NCBI GenBank assembly: GCA_964636785.1
Contig: CAZWVK010000001.1
Location: forward strand, 1-64,000
Origin: UBA6776 sp964636785
Lineage (GTDB): Bacteria > Bdellovibrionota > Bdellovibrionia > Bdellovibrionales > UBA1609
Direction: 5' to 3'
Length of the DNA stretch: 64,000 nt
Positions 26,367-33,473 of the stretch are shown in pieces (position 1 is the first letter of the stretch; each line of letters opens with the position of its first letter). The notes beneath the pieces are model-generated. The model was not told the DNA's origin. It saw only the letters and a list, made by a program, of their open reading frames with translations, and ran no database searches. The translations under genes were made by a program, and so were the position numbers.

Positions 26367-27360
26367 AAAATCACCCACTCGAGTGGATTTTGCTGGCGGC
26401 ACCTTAGACTGTTGGCCGCTTTATTTGATGGTTGGTGGAGCAAAGACCATCAATTTATGCGTGGATATTCTAACGATGGCTCGCCTTCAAAAGAGAAATG
26501 ATCAAAAAATCTCGCTTCATATTCGCGACCTCAATTACAAAAAGGAATTTCAAAACCTGGATGAGCTTTTAAGTTCAGAGGATGCTGAACTGGACCTGAT
26601 CAATGCGCACGTTCGTTTTTGGAAACCTACATTTGGTTTTGATCTCTTTACTGCATCCGACAGTCCGGTGGGAGGTGGGCTCGGTGGAAGTTCGTCTTTA
26701 TCGATGGGACTGATAGATGTTTTTCTTGCGGCTCTTGGCAAGGAGCTTTCTGACAAAGAAAAAGTGGTTTTATCCGGAAATATTGAAGCTCAGGTTTTGA
26801 AGAAGCCAACGGGAACTCAAGATTACTTTCCGGCGTTTTCCTATGGTTTAAATACCATTCATTACGGTCCCATGGGATTTGAAGTCGAACCAATGAATGT
26901 GGATTTGGATTACATTCAATCCAGACTCTCATTGGCCTACACTGGAAAGCCCCACCATTCGGGAATCAATAATTGGTCGGTGATTCGTGATGTTTTTGAC
27001 GGGGTCCGAGCGACTTTGGATGCGCTCTTTGAGATCAAGGAAATCAGCGAGGATCTTTATAAAGCACTCAAAAGCGATCAGTTGGACAGTATTCCACAGA
27101 TCTTTTCACGGGAACTTGAAGCGCGGGAAAGACTCTCCAAATCCTTTACCAGTCCTGAAATCACTCGACTAAAGAATGTTTCTTTGGGAAAAGGCGCGGA
27201 AGCTGTTAAAATCTGTGGAGCTGGCGGAGGTGGATGTGTCGCTCTATGGTCTCCTCCTGAACTTAAATCGTCGATTGAGGACGCATGCCAAAAAGAAGGC
27301 TTTCAGATACTTCCCTTGAATCCAATATCAAGACCCTTCAAAACCGAAGCAGTCAGGTAA
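26350..27360 (+). CDS. GHMP-family sugar kinase (HddA-like)
   Basis: About 336 residues from ATG 26350, which has GAGG nine bases upstream; a longer frame from 26305 lacks support. The N-terminus 'SPTRVDFAGGTLDCWPL' is the signature of D-glycero-D-manno-heptose-7-phosphate kinases and close relatives. The ATP loop is 'PVGGGLGGSSSLS', and the C-terminal motif is 'KICGAGGGGCVALW'. The substrate is probably a phosphorylated sugar, perhaps a heptose for LPS or a glycan; no other heptose genes are nearby. A mevalonate-kinase-like role is the alternative. Confidence 0.83.
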   Translation: MTTFTKKSPTRVDFAGGTLDCWPLYLMVGGAKTINLCVDILTMARLQKRNDQKISLHIRDLNYKKEFQNLDELLSSEDAELDLINAHVRFWKPTFGFDLFTASDSPVGGGLGGSSSLSMGLIDVFLAALGKELSDKEKVVLSGNIEAQVLKKPTGTQDYFPAFSYGLNTIHYGPMGFEVEPMNVDLDYIQSRLSLAYTGKPHHSGINNWSVIRDVFDGVRATLDALFEIKEISEDLYKALKSDQLDSIPQIFSRELEARERLSKSFTSPEITRLKNVSLGKGAEAVKICGAGGGGCVALWSPPELKSSIEDACQKEGFQILPLNPISRPFKTEAVR

Positions 27361-28178
27361 TTCCGTCCAGACAATTCATTGGGCTTTCATTGAGCGGTGG
27401 CAAAGCAGATAAAACAGGCTTTGCCTTGGTTGAGTTCTTTCCAGATCAAAAAAAGATCTTTCTCTCTTCTCTTGTTGAGCAGATTCAAAATCAAGATGGA
27501 ATTTCTTCGGATACGCAAATTTATCGAATGATTGAGTCCGTAGGGAAAAATATCGAAAGCATTGCGGTGGATGCGCCATTGACCATGCCAAAGTGTTTGC
27601 GCTGCAAGATGAAGTGCCCCGGGTTTGAAGTGTGCATTGAGCCTGAACTGAAGTGGATGACGAAGTACTACGGAAGAAAGAACTCTCAAAGAAAGCCCCT
27701 TCGAGTGATGACCCCATACACTGAGCGTTGCACCGAGCTCTACTGGGAAGAACATCTGGAAGAAAAAATTCCTCTGCAGCAGGCTATGGGCTCAAACCGT
27801 GCACCATTGACAGCGCGCGCTCACTACATAACCAGACGTCATAAGAAGAAGTTTATCGAAGTTGTTCCTAAGATCTCGTTTTGGAGGCTAGGGCTCTCAC
27901 TGGGCATTGCGAAATCAAAACTTCGTCTTCATCGACACTGGGAAGGTGGAGCTGAAAGTCGTAAGCTTTTTATCGAAGCTCTGCTAAAAAGTGATCTTGC
28001 GTTTATTTATGAACAGGACCGAAAAATTCTTATTGAGGATCAGTACGCCTTTGATGCTTTTATCGGCGCACTAACTGGCCTTATGAAATACAAAAACCAA
28101 ACAGAAGGTCGTCCACGAAGCTTTCCAGCCAGCGAGGGCTGGATTGAGGTTCCAAAGCTCAAATTAAAATGGCCTTAG
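27285..28178 (+). CDS. DUF429 domain protein
   Basis: 297 residues. The DUF429 fold (RNase H-like) shows 'FIGLSLSGGKADKTGFALVE' near the start, 'IESIAVDAPLTMP' and late 'IEDQYAFDAFIGALTGL', whose acidic residues resemble a metal site. A Cys-rich insert 'CLRCKMKCPGFEVC' lies in the middle and might bind metal. DUF429 function is unknown. ATG 27285 has GAGGA upstream; it overlaps the GHMP kinase end by 76 bp in another frame, a large overlap, but there is no good downstream start. Confidence 0.8.
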   Translation: MPKRRLSDTSLESNIKTLQNRSSQVIPSRQFIGLSLSGGKADKTGFALVEFFPDQKKIFLSSLVEQIQNQDGISSDTQIYRMIESVGKNIESIAVDAPLTMPKCLRCKMKCPGFEVCIEPELKWMTKYYGRKNSQRKPLRVMTPYTERCTELYWEEHLEEKIPLQQAMGSNRAPLTARAHYITRRHKKKFIEVVPKISFWRLGLSLGIAKSKLRLHRHWEGGAESRKLFIEALLKSDLAFIYEQDRKILIEDQYAFDAFIGALTGLMKYKNQTEGRPRSFPASEGWIEVPKLKLKWP

Positions 28179-28239
28179 GTCTTGATCATTCCCAGGTCCA
28201 ATTGGTCGAAGGTTTAATCTCACGATAGAATTAAGGCTT

Positions 28240-29175
28240 ATGAAGTTTCTTTTCCTTCTCCTTGGCTTGTTTGCGCCTTTTTTAGTTTTTGCTGAAACTG
28301 AACATCACCTTGTGAGAAGAATCGCGGTTTTTCCAATCAAAGCTCCGAGCGAATACCGTGAAGAAACTGAGAAGCTATGGTGGGACTTAAGAGATCTTTT
28401 AACAAAAGATCAAAGGTTCCTGGTTGCCAGTAAGAATTTTCTTATTCAAAAGGACGTGTTTCAGCCTCGAAGTGCACTTGGTCCATCTGATGTCATTATT
28501 CTTTCTAAAGTTTTAGATGCTCATGCCTTGGTTACAACCGAGCTAAAAGAAAAAACACTTTTTATGAGAGTTTATGATGGAGAGTATGGAAGACCATTGT
28601 GGGAGCAGAGTTTAGACCTTCAACCATCTATTCCCATTCATCGTCAGCTGGCACCTTCAACAGAAAAATTGGCGAAGGATTTTTTAGCGAGTATTCCTTA
28701 TCAGGGCTTTGTCACGAAAGATTCATTGAAGAATGAAGTGGTTTTTCGTGAGGGGAGTCAGCTGAGTTTAAAAGCGGATGTGGGAATGGAATCGCAGATT
28801 GAAGTGGGTGATCAACTGCAAGTGATCCGCATCGTAAGTGATTCCTTGAAGCCACTCTTTCAAGAGTATAGTAGCATTGAAGTGATCGCTGAAGGCCGCG
28901 TGATGAAGGTCAATAAGAATATCGTTCAAGTGGATTTGGATCGCTCGATTGATCCAAGACTGATTTCAGAGGGCTCCCTTGTTCGCATTCCAAAAGAAGT
29001 AAAACGATTAAAAGAGTCCTTCGCCATTCAAGAAAGCCTCAAAGCTCAAGTCGACCCTGAATTTTTGTCTCCAAGAATGATCGAGCTTAAGCGCCAAGAA
29101 GCAGAGAAAAAACCATTGATGACGTCATTGGGCTTTATCGCCAACCTCGCCGCGTTTCTTTTGCTCGCGTTTTGA
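28240..29175 (+). CDS. Exported protein, FlgT/CsgG-like architecture, unknown function
   Basis: 311 residues. Signal peptide 'FLFLLLGLFAPFLVFAETEH'. Residues 30-155 have the alternating fold of periplasmic CsgG/FlgT-like proteins ('RRIAVFPIKAP', 'LVTTELKEKTLFMRVYDGEY'). Residues 175-255 are a small beta-barrel-like domain ('QIEVGDQLQVIRIV', 'IVQVDLDRSIDPRLISEGS'). A hydrophobic tail ends the protein ('LGFIANLAAFLLLAF'), so it may be tethered to the membrane. The assignment is by layout only. It is the last gene before the accessory region. Confidence 0.68.
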   Translation: MKFLFLLLGLFAPFLVFAETEHHLVRRIAVFPIKAPSEYREETEKLWWDLRDLLTKDQRFLVASKNFLIQKDVFQPRSALGPSDVIILSKVLDAHALVTTELKEKTLFMRVYDGEYGRPLWEQSLDLQPSIPIHRQLAPSTEKLAKDFLASIPYQGFVTKDSLKNEVVFREGSQLSLKADVGMESQIEVGDQLQVIRIVSDSLKPLFQEYSSIEVIAEGRVMKVNKNIVQVDLDRSIDPRLISEGSLVRIPKEVKRLKESFAIQESLKAQVDPEFLSPRMIELKRQEAEKKPLMTSLGFIANLAAFLLLAF

Positions 29176-29253
29176 TTCCTCAAACCTTCCGCCACTCTAC
29201 TTCTTCCATGATTGCGCTCGAGGATCCCACTTCAAGCTCTAACTATTAAAATG

Positions 29254-29336
29254 CTTTTAGAAGCCGTACATCCATGTACTTGCCGCTCTTTTGCCATCCT
29301 GGACTAGGCGTCCCCGTACGCGGAGCGTCCTCCGAG
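29254..29336 (+). repeat. Palindromic element copy 1 (decayed arms)
   Basis: The core runs 'GCCGTACATCCATGTACT' to 'GCGGAGCGTCC' (29263-29330), with the middle 'TGCCGCTCTTTTGCCATCC' as in copies 4 and 5. The flanks are only loosely complementary, so the outer stem appears decayed. Confidence 0.8.
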
Positions 29337-29358
29337 AAAATTAAATTCAAATCATCCT

Positions 29359-29467
29359 CAAACTCTAGATATTTAAATTCCATTTAGGAGCCGTACATCC
29401 ATGTACTCGACTTGCGGCATCCTGCCTCGTCGAGCGTCCTAAATGAAATTTAAATATCTAGAGTTTG
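29359..29467 (+). repeat. Palindromic element copy 2, 31-nt arms
   Basis: The left arm 29359-29389 and right arm 29437-29467 are reverse complements at 30 of 31 positions. The 47-nt interior starts GCCGTACATCCATGTAC and contains a second hairpin, CTCGAC paired with GTCGAG, closing on GGCA-TCC-TGCC. The arms begin CAAACTCTAGATATTTAAAT. Confidence 0.9.
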
Positions 29468-29535
29468 GAATCTTCATTAGTTCTCTTTTCATATCTCAAG
29501 CGAAACTCTCAAAATTTTTTCCTTGAAAAAATAGT

Positions 29536-29735
29536 TAACTCACAACTTCGCTGTGGCTTATCTTCTGTTGCATTACCTGTCACAGTTCGTGTGACATTAT
29601 TGCTCGATAGAAATATTTTTTCGATTCCGATTGACAGGTTTTTTGACTTCTCAGGATTCACTGTAGCGTCTGTTCCCGTGGCGCTCACGATTCATGATGT
29701 TTTTGAAATTTAAACTGAATGGCGAAGTCATAAAC
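29536..29735 (+). repeat. Diverged direct duplication, copy A
   Basis: About 200 bp similar to 29895-30085. It reads in frame as '...LRCGLSSVALPVTVRVTLLL', then 'IDRFFDFSGF', then 'ALTIHDVFEI' and a stop at 29713, followed by 'GGCGAAGTCATAAACCGC'. Copy B gives the same ending with internal stops. It may be the remnant of a small gene or of a mobile element end. Approximate ends. Confidence 0.6.
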
Positions 29736-29800
29736 CGCTTTTAGAAGCCGTACATCCAAGTACTAGGCGTCCCCGCTTGCGGAGCATCCTAAAACGAATT
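29735..29800 (+). repeat. Palindromic element copy 3 (truncated)
   Basis: The core 'GCCGTACATCCAAGTACT' passes directly to 'AGGCGTCCCCGCTTGCGGAG' and 'CATCCTAAAACG'; the middle block found in copies 1, 4 and 5 is missing. The left flank GCTTTTAGAA matches copy 1. Confidence 0.75.
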
Positions 29801-29894
29801 TAAATATTTAGAGATTGAAATGTTTTTTCTATTTCTACTCCTGCTCCATTCATCTTTTATGTCAACTTCCGATGCTTTCTTCTTGAAGACTTGT

Positions 29895-30085
29895 AAGGAT
29901 TTGTAACTTCGAGGTCTGTCGTTTTCCTCTCTAACAATGCGTACGACACTCTTCTAAAAGAAAAATTTTTTTGCAATTGGTATTGACAAGGCATTTGACC
30001 TTTTAGAATCAACTCTGACAGCTGTTTTCACAGCGACCACGATCCATGATGTTTTTGAAATTTAAATCAAAGAGCGAAGTCATAA
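29895..30085 (+). repeat. Diverged direct duplication, copy B
   Basis: Counterpart of 29536-29735. The segment 'CCATGATGTTTTTGAAATTT' and the following GCGAAGTCATAAA are near-identical. The matching reading ('LRGLSFSSLTMRTTLF', then 'IDKAFDLLEST', then 'TTIHDVFEI') contains a stop after TTLF and one before LRG, so it cannot be intact. Confidence 0.6.
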
Positions 30086-30200
30086 ATCACTCTCAGCACC
30101 ATCGGAGACTACTTTTCGAGTTTCATTCTCATTCTGAGAAACACGTAAAGATAGATTCTAAAAACTTGTGGTATAAAAATTTGAGAATGAAAATAATCAC

Positions 30201-30331
30201 TTTGCACTTAGAATTTTTTAATTGCTTGAAGGAGCCGTGCATCCATGTACTCGCCGCTCTTTTGGCATCCATGACTGGGCGCCTCCGCCAGCGGAGCGTT
30301 CTTCAAACAGTTAAAATATCCTAAGTGCAAA
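30201..30331 (+). repeat. Palindromic element copy 4, 31-nt arms
   Basis: The left arm 30201-30231 (starts TTTGCACTTAG) and right arm 30301-30331 (ends CTAAGTGCAAA) are complementary at 27 of 31 positions, and the stem extends two further pairs inward. The 69-nt interior is the fullest version of the core: GCCGTGCATCCATGTACTCG, CCGCTCTTTTGGCATCC, then CGCCTCCGC-CA-GCGGAGCG, itself a hairpin. It lies 90 bp upstream of the transposase gene. Confidence 0.88.
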
Positions 30332-30421
30332 TAGTTCGAAGTGGTCTGCGTTCATGAGGAATTTTTTGAGCGTGTAAGCGCAAAGTTCTTTAGTTAAGAG
30401 TAAGTAGGTTGATAGTTACGT

Positions 30422-30970
30422 ATGAGGAAAAGTGCAGAAGCTGACAAGCACTTAAAAGAAAGCGAGAGAAAAATGAGACAGTTGAATCTTTTAGATAAAC
30501 CGTCACTTCAATTTGGTGGGAGTTTTGATCAGCGGCATAGATTGAGAACACTTTGCTCGAGGAAGCCGATTCATTTGACATTGAAATCTCAAAAGAAATT
30601 TTCACTCTTTAAAAACAGGGAAGGAATCAGAAGGATTATTTTTAAACACGCAAAGAAGTTTGGAATCAAGATTTACTCATGGAGTATTCAAAAAGATCAT
30701 ATACATCTTGCGATTCAGATATTGAGTCGAGAGACCTATAGAAAATGGATCAGGACCGTGACAGGATTGATTGCGAGACTTCTTGGAAAAGGGATTTGGA
30801 AGTTTAGACCATTCACTCGAGTTTTAAGCGGTTTTGGTAGAGAGCTTAGAAACCTGAACAATTATATTTTCCGTAACGAAATGGAAGTCTTTAAAATCTG
30901 GAAATATGACCGAGATATATCTTTGAGTGAGCTCGAAAAAAGTACGGTCGGGCGAATATTTATGCTTTGA
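30422..30970 (+). CDS. REP-associated tyrosine transposase (RAYT, Y1 family)
   Basis: 182 residues (ATG 30422; ATG 30473 with GAGAG upstream is an alternative, giving 165). The HUH motif is 'KDHIHLAIQI' (H93-I-H95), and the catalytic tyrosine is Y148 in 'LNNYIFRN', matching the Y1_Tnp/RAYT layout. RAYTs are single-copy domesticated relatives of IS200/IS605 transposases that nick and move short palindromic REP sequences. Here five palindromic elements lie within 1.2 kb, as expected of their substrates. All key residues look intact. A basic N-terminus ('RRIIFKHAKKFGIK') suits DNA binding. Confidence 0.9.
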   Translation: MRKSAEADKHLKESERKMRQLNLLDKPSLQFGGSFDQRHRLRTLCSRKPIHLTLKSQKKFSLFKNREGIRRIIFKHAKKFGIKIYSWSIQKDHIHLAIQILSRETYRKWIRTVTGLIARLLGKGIWKFRPFTRVLSGFGRELRNLNNYIFRNEMEVFKIWKYDRDISLSELEKSTVGRIFML

Positions 30971-31042
30971 GGTGACTTAAGTTTTAAGTCCCATCTTCGT
31001 TTTGCGCAAACGATTGCTATGAATTTTATCCGAGGGGGATTT

Positions 31043-31171
31043 GTGAGCAAAACGGAATTGGTATCCGATTTCCTATTATCGTCGGAAATTACTTCGAGAA
31101 CTCACGGTAAAATGTACTCATGGTGTTCAAAATGTGTCGAGGGCGCGGCGAGAAGTCTGTTTCACTCTTGA
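31043..31171 (+). CDS. Possible 42-residue microprotein or gene remnant
   Basis: GTG 31043 follows a strong ribosome-site-like CGAGGGGGAT. It reads 'SKTELVSDFLLSSEITSRTH', then 'GKMYSWCSKCVEG', ending SLFHS. Not recognised. The C-x-x-C pair is notable. It may be the start of a broken gene. Low support. Confidence 0.25.
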   Translation: MSKTELVSDFLLSSEITSRTHGKMYSWCSKCVEGAARSLFHS

Positions 31172-31398
31172 CTTATTTCTCTCAAGTCGTCGCTAAAATT
31201 CTAGACACTCAATCAAAGAAGCAGGTCACTGAAATTTTTCAAAAGTGAACTTAAAGAAACCGACGTTTTGGATTTGGCGGTCTGCCCAAGCCAAGCAAAT
31301 ATTAACTTCGTCTGCAAATCAGTGGTTCTGAGTTCTTGGGCACCTTATAGTCATAAACCGCTTTACGAACCCAGGAGATAGATCTCTGAGAGTTGTTG

Positions 31399-31511
31399 CG
31401 AACTATAACTATTTAAATTGCTTGAAGGACGCTCCGCGTGCCAGGATGGCAACAGAGCGGCAAGTACATGGATGTACGGCTCCTGAAAGCAATTTAAATA
31501 GTTATAGTTCG
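31399..31511 (-). repeat. Palindromic element copy 5 (inverted), 31-nt arms
   Basis: The arms 31399-31429 and 31481-31511 are complementary at 29 of 31 positions; the outer part is CGAACTATAACTATTTAAAT. The core reads on the minus strand: GCCGTACATCCATGTACT, TGCCGCTCTGTTGCCATCC, GCGGAGCG. It lies on the far side of the transposase gene from copy 4 and in opposite orientation. Confidence 0.9.
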
Positions 31512-31569
31512 AAGCGGCACCGATTGAGCACATTTTGATCGAGAAATCCTGGCATCGTACGCTCAAGAA

Positions 31570-32685
31570 TCACAGCCGCAAAGGCTGAAACAGATCCTTG
31601 ATGCCTTCATCCTTATATGGATTTTTCTTATCGACACCGATCCAGGTTTCAGGAGTTTCCATACACAGAAAAATCTTCCAATCTTTGGAGTGCGCACGAA
31701 ACTCATTCAAGACATGATTGAACATCTCTGATCTCAACTCCGCATCGTAGCGGAGTTTGCCATCCCGACTTTTAAACATTTCGCCCTGATTCACCAGGCT
31801 CGCCACTCCAAATCTCTCACGCATCATATGACGTTGTTCCGGCTGAAACCGAAGAGCGCCAATGGAGATCACATTTACATCACAAGGATTAAAGCGTGAC
31901 TGAATCTCGCGCACCAAACCGGAATAACTTTCCTTCCACCCTTCATGGTAAATCATTGGGTCCATATGGAATGCGATTTGAAATCCATTATCCAGGCATT
32001 TCTTTGCAGCCTCTAGGCGCTCAATCATCGACGCTGTTAAATGCTCTTCACTTTCAATCACGTTTTGTGGATTGATAGACCAGCTCACCACTGTATTGCC
32101 AATGGTTTTACAATCTAAAAACTGATCCACTTTTGCGCTTTTGGTTTTAAACTCAAGAGTCCAATTCGGATAATCATTAAAGAACTGAATGAGCTTTCGT
32201 GAATGAAGTGTGAATTGATCCATGCTCAGCGAATCAACGGTTTCCCCCGTTCCAATCCGAATTTTTTTATCCATAGAAGTCTTACTGATCTCCATCAACT
32301 CCATTAAAGCATCATCAATATTGGAATAAAGAGTGGTGACGGGTGAGTTGATAAAGCTCTGCAGATAGCAATAGGAGCAGTTCATATCGCACTGGCTTCC
32401 CCAGTTTAAAACATAATAGTTGCAGCACATGAGTCCAGGGCGCGAACCAGGGCAGCGCTTAAAAAACTGCCCCTTAAAAGGGGTGATCCATAAAAGTCTT
32501 TTACTGCGTTGAAACTCCAGAGGACTTAAAGGTCCGCGAATATGAGAAAGTGGTGGAGTCGACACAATCTCAATTTGCCGTGGAGAAAAAATCTCATAAG
32601 CCCTTCTCCCAAGCTCAGAAGAAAGGCTTTTTTCATCCACAAAGACTTGATCAAATTTTTCGCGAATCAAAAATCCCTCTCCCAT
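31570..32685 (-). CDS. Spore photoproduct lyase-like radical SAM protein
   Basis: 371 residues. The radical SAM cluster motif is C99-x3-C103-x2-C106 ('CDMNCSYCYLQSFINSP'). The preceding 'RCPGSRPGLMCCNYYVLNWG' and following 'RIGTGETVDSL' are typical of the spore photoproduct lyase (SplB) family, which reverses a UV thymine lesion using S-adenosylmethionine. Family members in non-spore-formers are of uncertain substrate. It overlaps the upstream unknown gene by 19 bp, suggesting a functional pair. ATG 32685 is the first start; an internal TTG after GGGAG is possible. Confidence 0.85.
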   Translation of the reverse strand: MGEGFLIREKFDQVFVDEKSLSSELGRRAYEIFSPRQIEIVSTPPLSHIRGPLSPLEFQRSKRLLWITPFKGQFFKRCPGSRPGLMCCNYYVLNWGSQCDMNCSYCYLQSFINSPVTTLYSNIDDALMELMEISKTSMDKKIRIGTGETVDSLSMDQFTLHSRKLIQFFNDYPNWTLEFKTKSAKVDQFLDCKTIGNTVVSWSINPQNVIESEEHLTASMIERLEAAKKCLDNGFQIAFHMDPMIYHEGWKESYSGLVREIQSRFNPCDVNVISIGALRFQPEQRHMMRERFGVASLVNQGEMFKSRDGKLRYDAELRSEMFNHVLNEFRAHSKDWKIFLCMETPETWIGVDKKNPYKDEGIKDLFQPLRL

Positions 32686-33455
32686 TTTTCGCAGATTTTC
32701 TTAAGTTCCTGAATCTTGAGTTCCAAATCTTTTGGATGAGTTGAAAAAAGCTCCACGTGAACTCCAGCCTGATCTCCCATTCTCTTCCACTCGCCTTTGA
32801 CCCTCAATGGCCACGGCCAGCTTCTCACTTTTTCCTTTCTCGCCTGATCTTTCATTGATGAAATCGGTGCATTCAAAGCTTTTAATTTTTCTAATATGGC
32901 TTCCGCATTTGAGTTTTCAAAAACAGATCCGAGCTCAGAAACTTTTGGGCCAAGGCTGAGATCACATAAAAGCTCTAAAATCTCACAGCCAACTGTTTTA
33001 CTGGGCTGCATTTTTTGAAAGTGCTCAAGATACACTGAGATTTCCGCCAAATCCGCACGCAAGATGGGTCTTAAATCATTGAATCTTAACTTCTTTGAAA
33101 AACACCACTCTCTAAATGACGGAGGGGTTTTGCGAAAAAGCTGAAGAAGCTTTTGTCCTTCCTCGTTCCAGCGGAAATGAAGATTCTCTTCAAGGGATCG
33201 AATTTCATTTTCTGTCGGCTTGATTTCGTGATCGAGCCATTCGCATAAAATCAAAAAGTCCAAATACTCAATGGGGGCGTGGATGGTCATCAGCGCTTCT
33301 GCTAAAGAAGTGGTGCTTGAATCTAAAACATCAGGGCCATGATTCGGCGTGAGATCAAAGCCTTTCCAAATCATTTTCGGAAGTCGGGACGCCCAATTTG
33401 GGTTTAATTCTAAGGGCAAAGACTTGTAAGTCTTTGAATTCTCTTTCAAACTCAT
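32667..33455 (-). CDS. Unknown protein paired with the SPL-like gene
   Basis: About 262 residues, not recognised. It is helical and soluble, without signal or membrane segments. Notable stretches are 'HAPIEYLDFLILCEWLDHEI', 'KTPPSFREWCFSKKLRFNDL' and the basic 'RKEKVRSWPWPLRVKGEWKR'. It ends in a charged helix. ATG 33455 is preferred over 33473, whose upstream sequence offers no ribosome site. It overlaps the SPL-like gene by 19 bp on the same strand and is divergent from the HAD-like gene. Context suggests a partner or specificity factor for the radical SAM protein. Confidence 0.72.
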   Translation of the reverse strand: MSLKENSKTYKSLPLELNPNWASRLPKMIWKGFDLTPNHGPDVLDSSTTSLAEALMTIHAPIEYLDFLILCEWLDHEIKPTENEIRSLEENLHFRWNEEGQKLLQLFRKTPPSFREWCFSKKLRFNDLRPILRADLAEISVYLEHFQKMQPSKTVGCEILELLCDLSLGPKVSELGSVFENSNAEAILEKLKALNAPISSMKDQARKEKVRSWPWPLRVKGEWKRMGDQAGVHVELFSTHPKDLELKIQELKKICEKWERDF

Positions 33456-33473
33456 ATCGAGGAGACCTACCAT

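Larger units (their letters stand above)
29176..30421. other. Accessory intergenic region with palindromic elements and a diverged duplication
   Basis: A long stretch without a convincing intact gene. It holds four copies of a palindromic element (described separately) and two diverged copies of another segment whose reading ends in the same residues, IHDVFEI. The base composition is AT-rich between the GC-rich cores of the palindromes, unlike the neighbouring genes. I see no tRNA and no direct-repeat attachment site. Confidence 0.75.
30971..31569. other. Intergenic region after the transposase
   Basis: About 600 bp with no convincing large gene. It holds one weak small reading frame (31043-31171), a TCATAAACCGCTTT segment at about 31350-31364 shared with the left flank of palindrome copy 3, and palindrome copy 5 at 31399-31511. 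Confidence 0.7.

Noticed and set aside
27285..27360. Frameshift joining the GHMP kinase and DUF429 genes
   Set aside because: Both proteins have complete domains, and the DUF429 ATG has its own GAGGA site, so this is an overlap and not a broken fusion.
29254..31511. CRISPR array
   Set aside because: The repeats are irregularly spaced, palindromic with differing arms, in both orientations, and no cas genes are present.
29254..31511. Classical insertion sequence with terminal inverted repeats
   Set aside because: No flanking target duplication was found, and the transposase is a Y1/RAYT type that does not use terminal inverted repeats.
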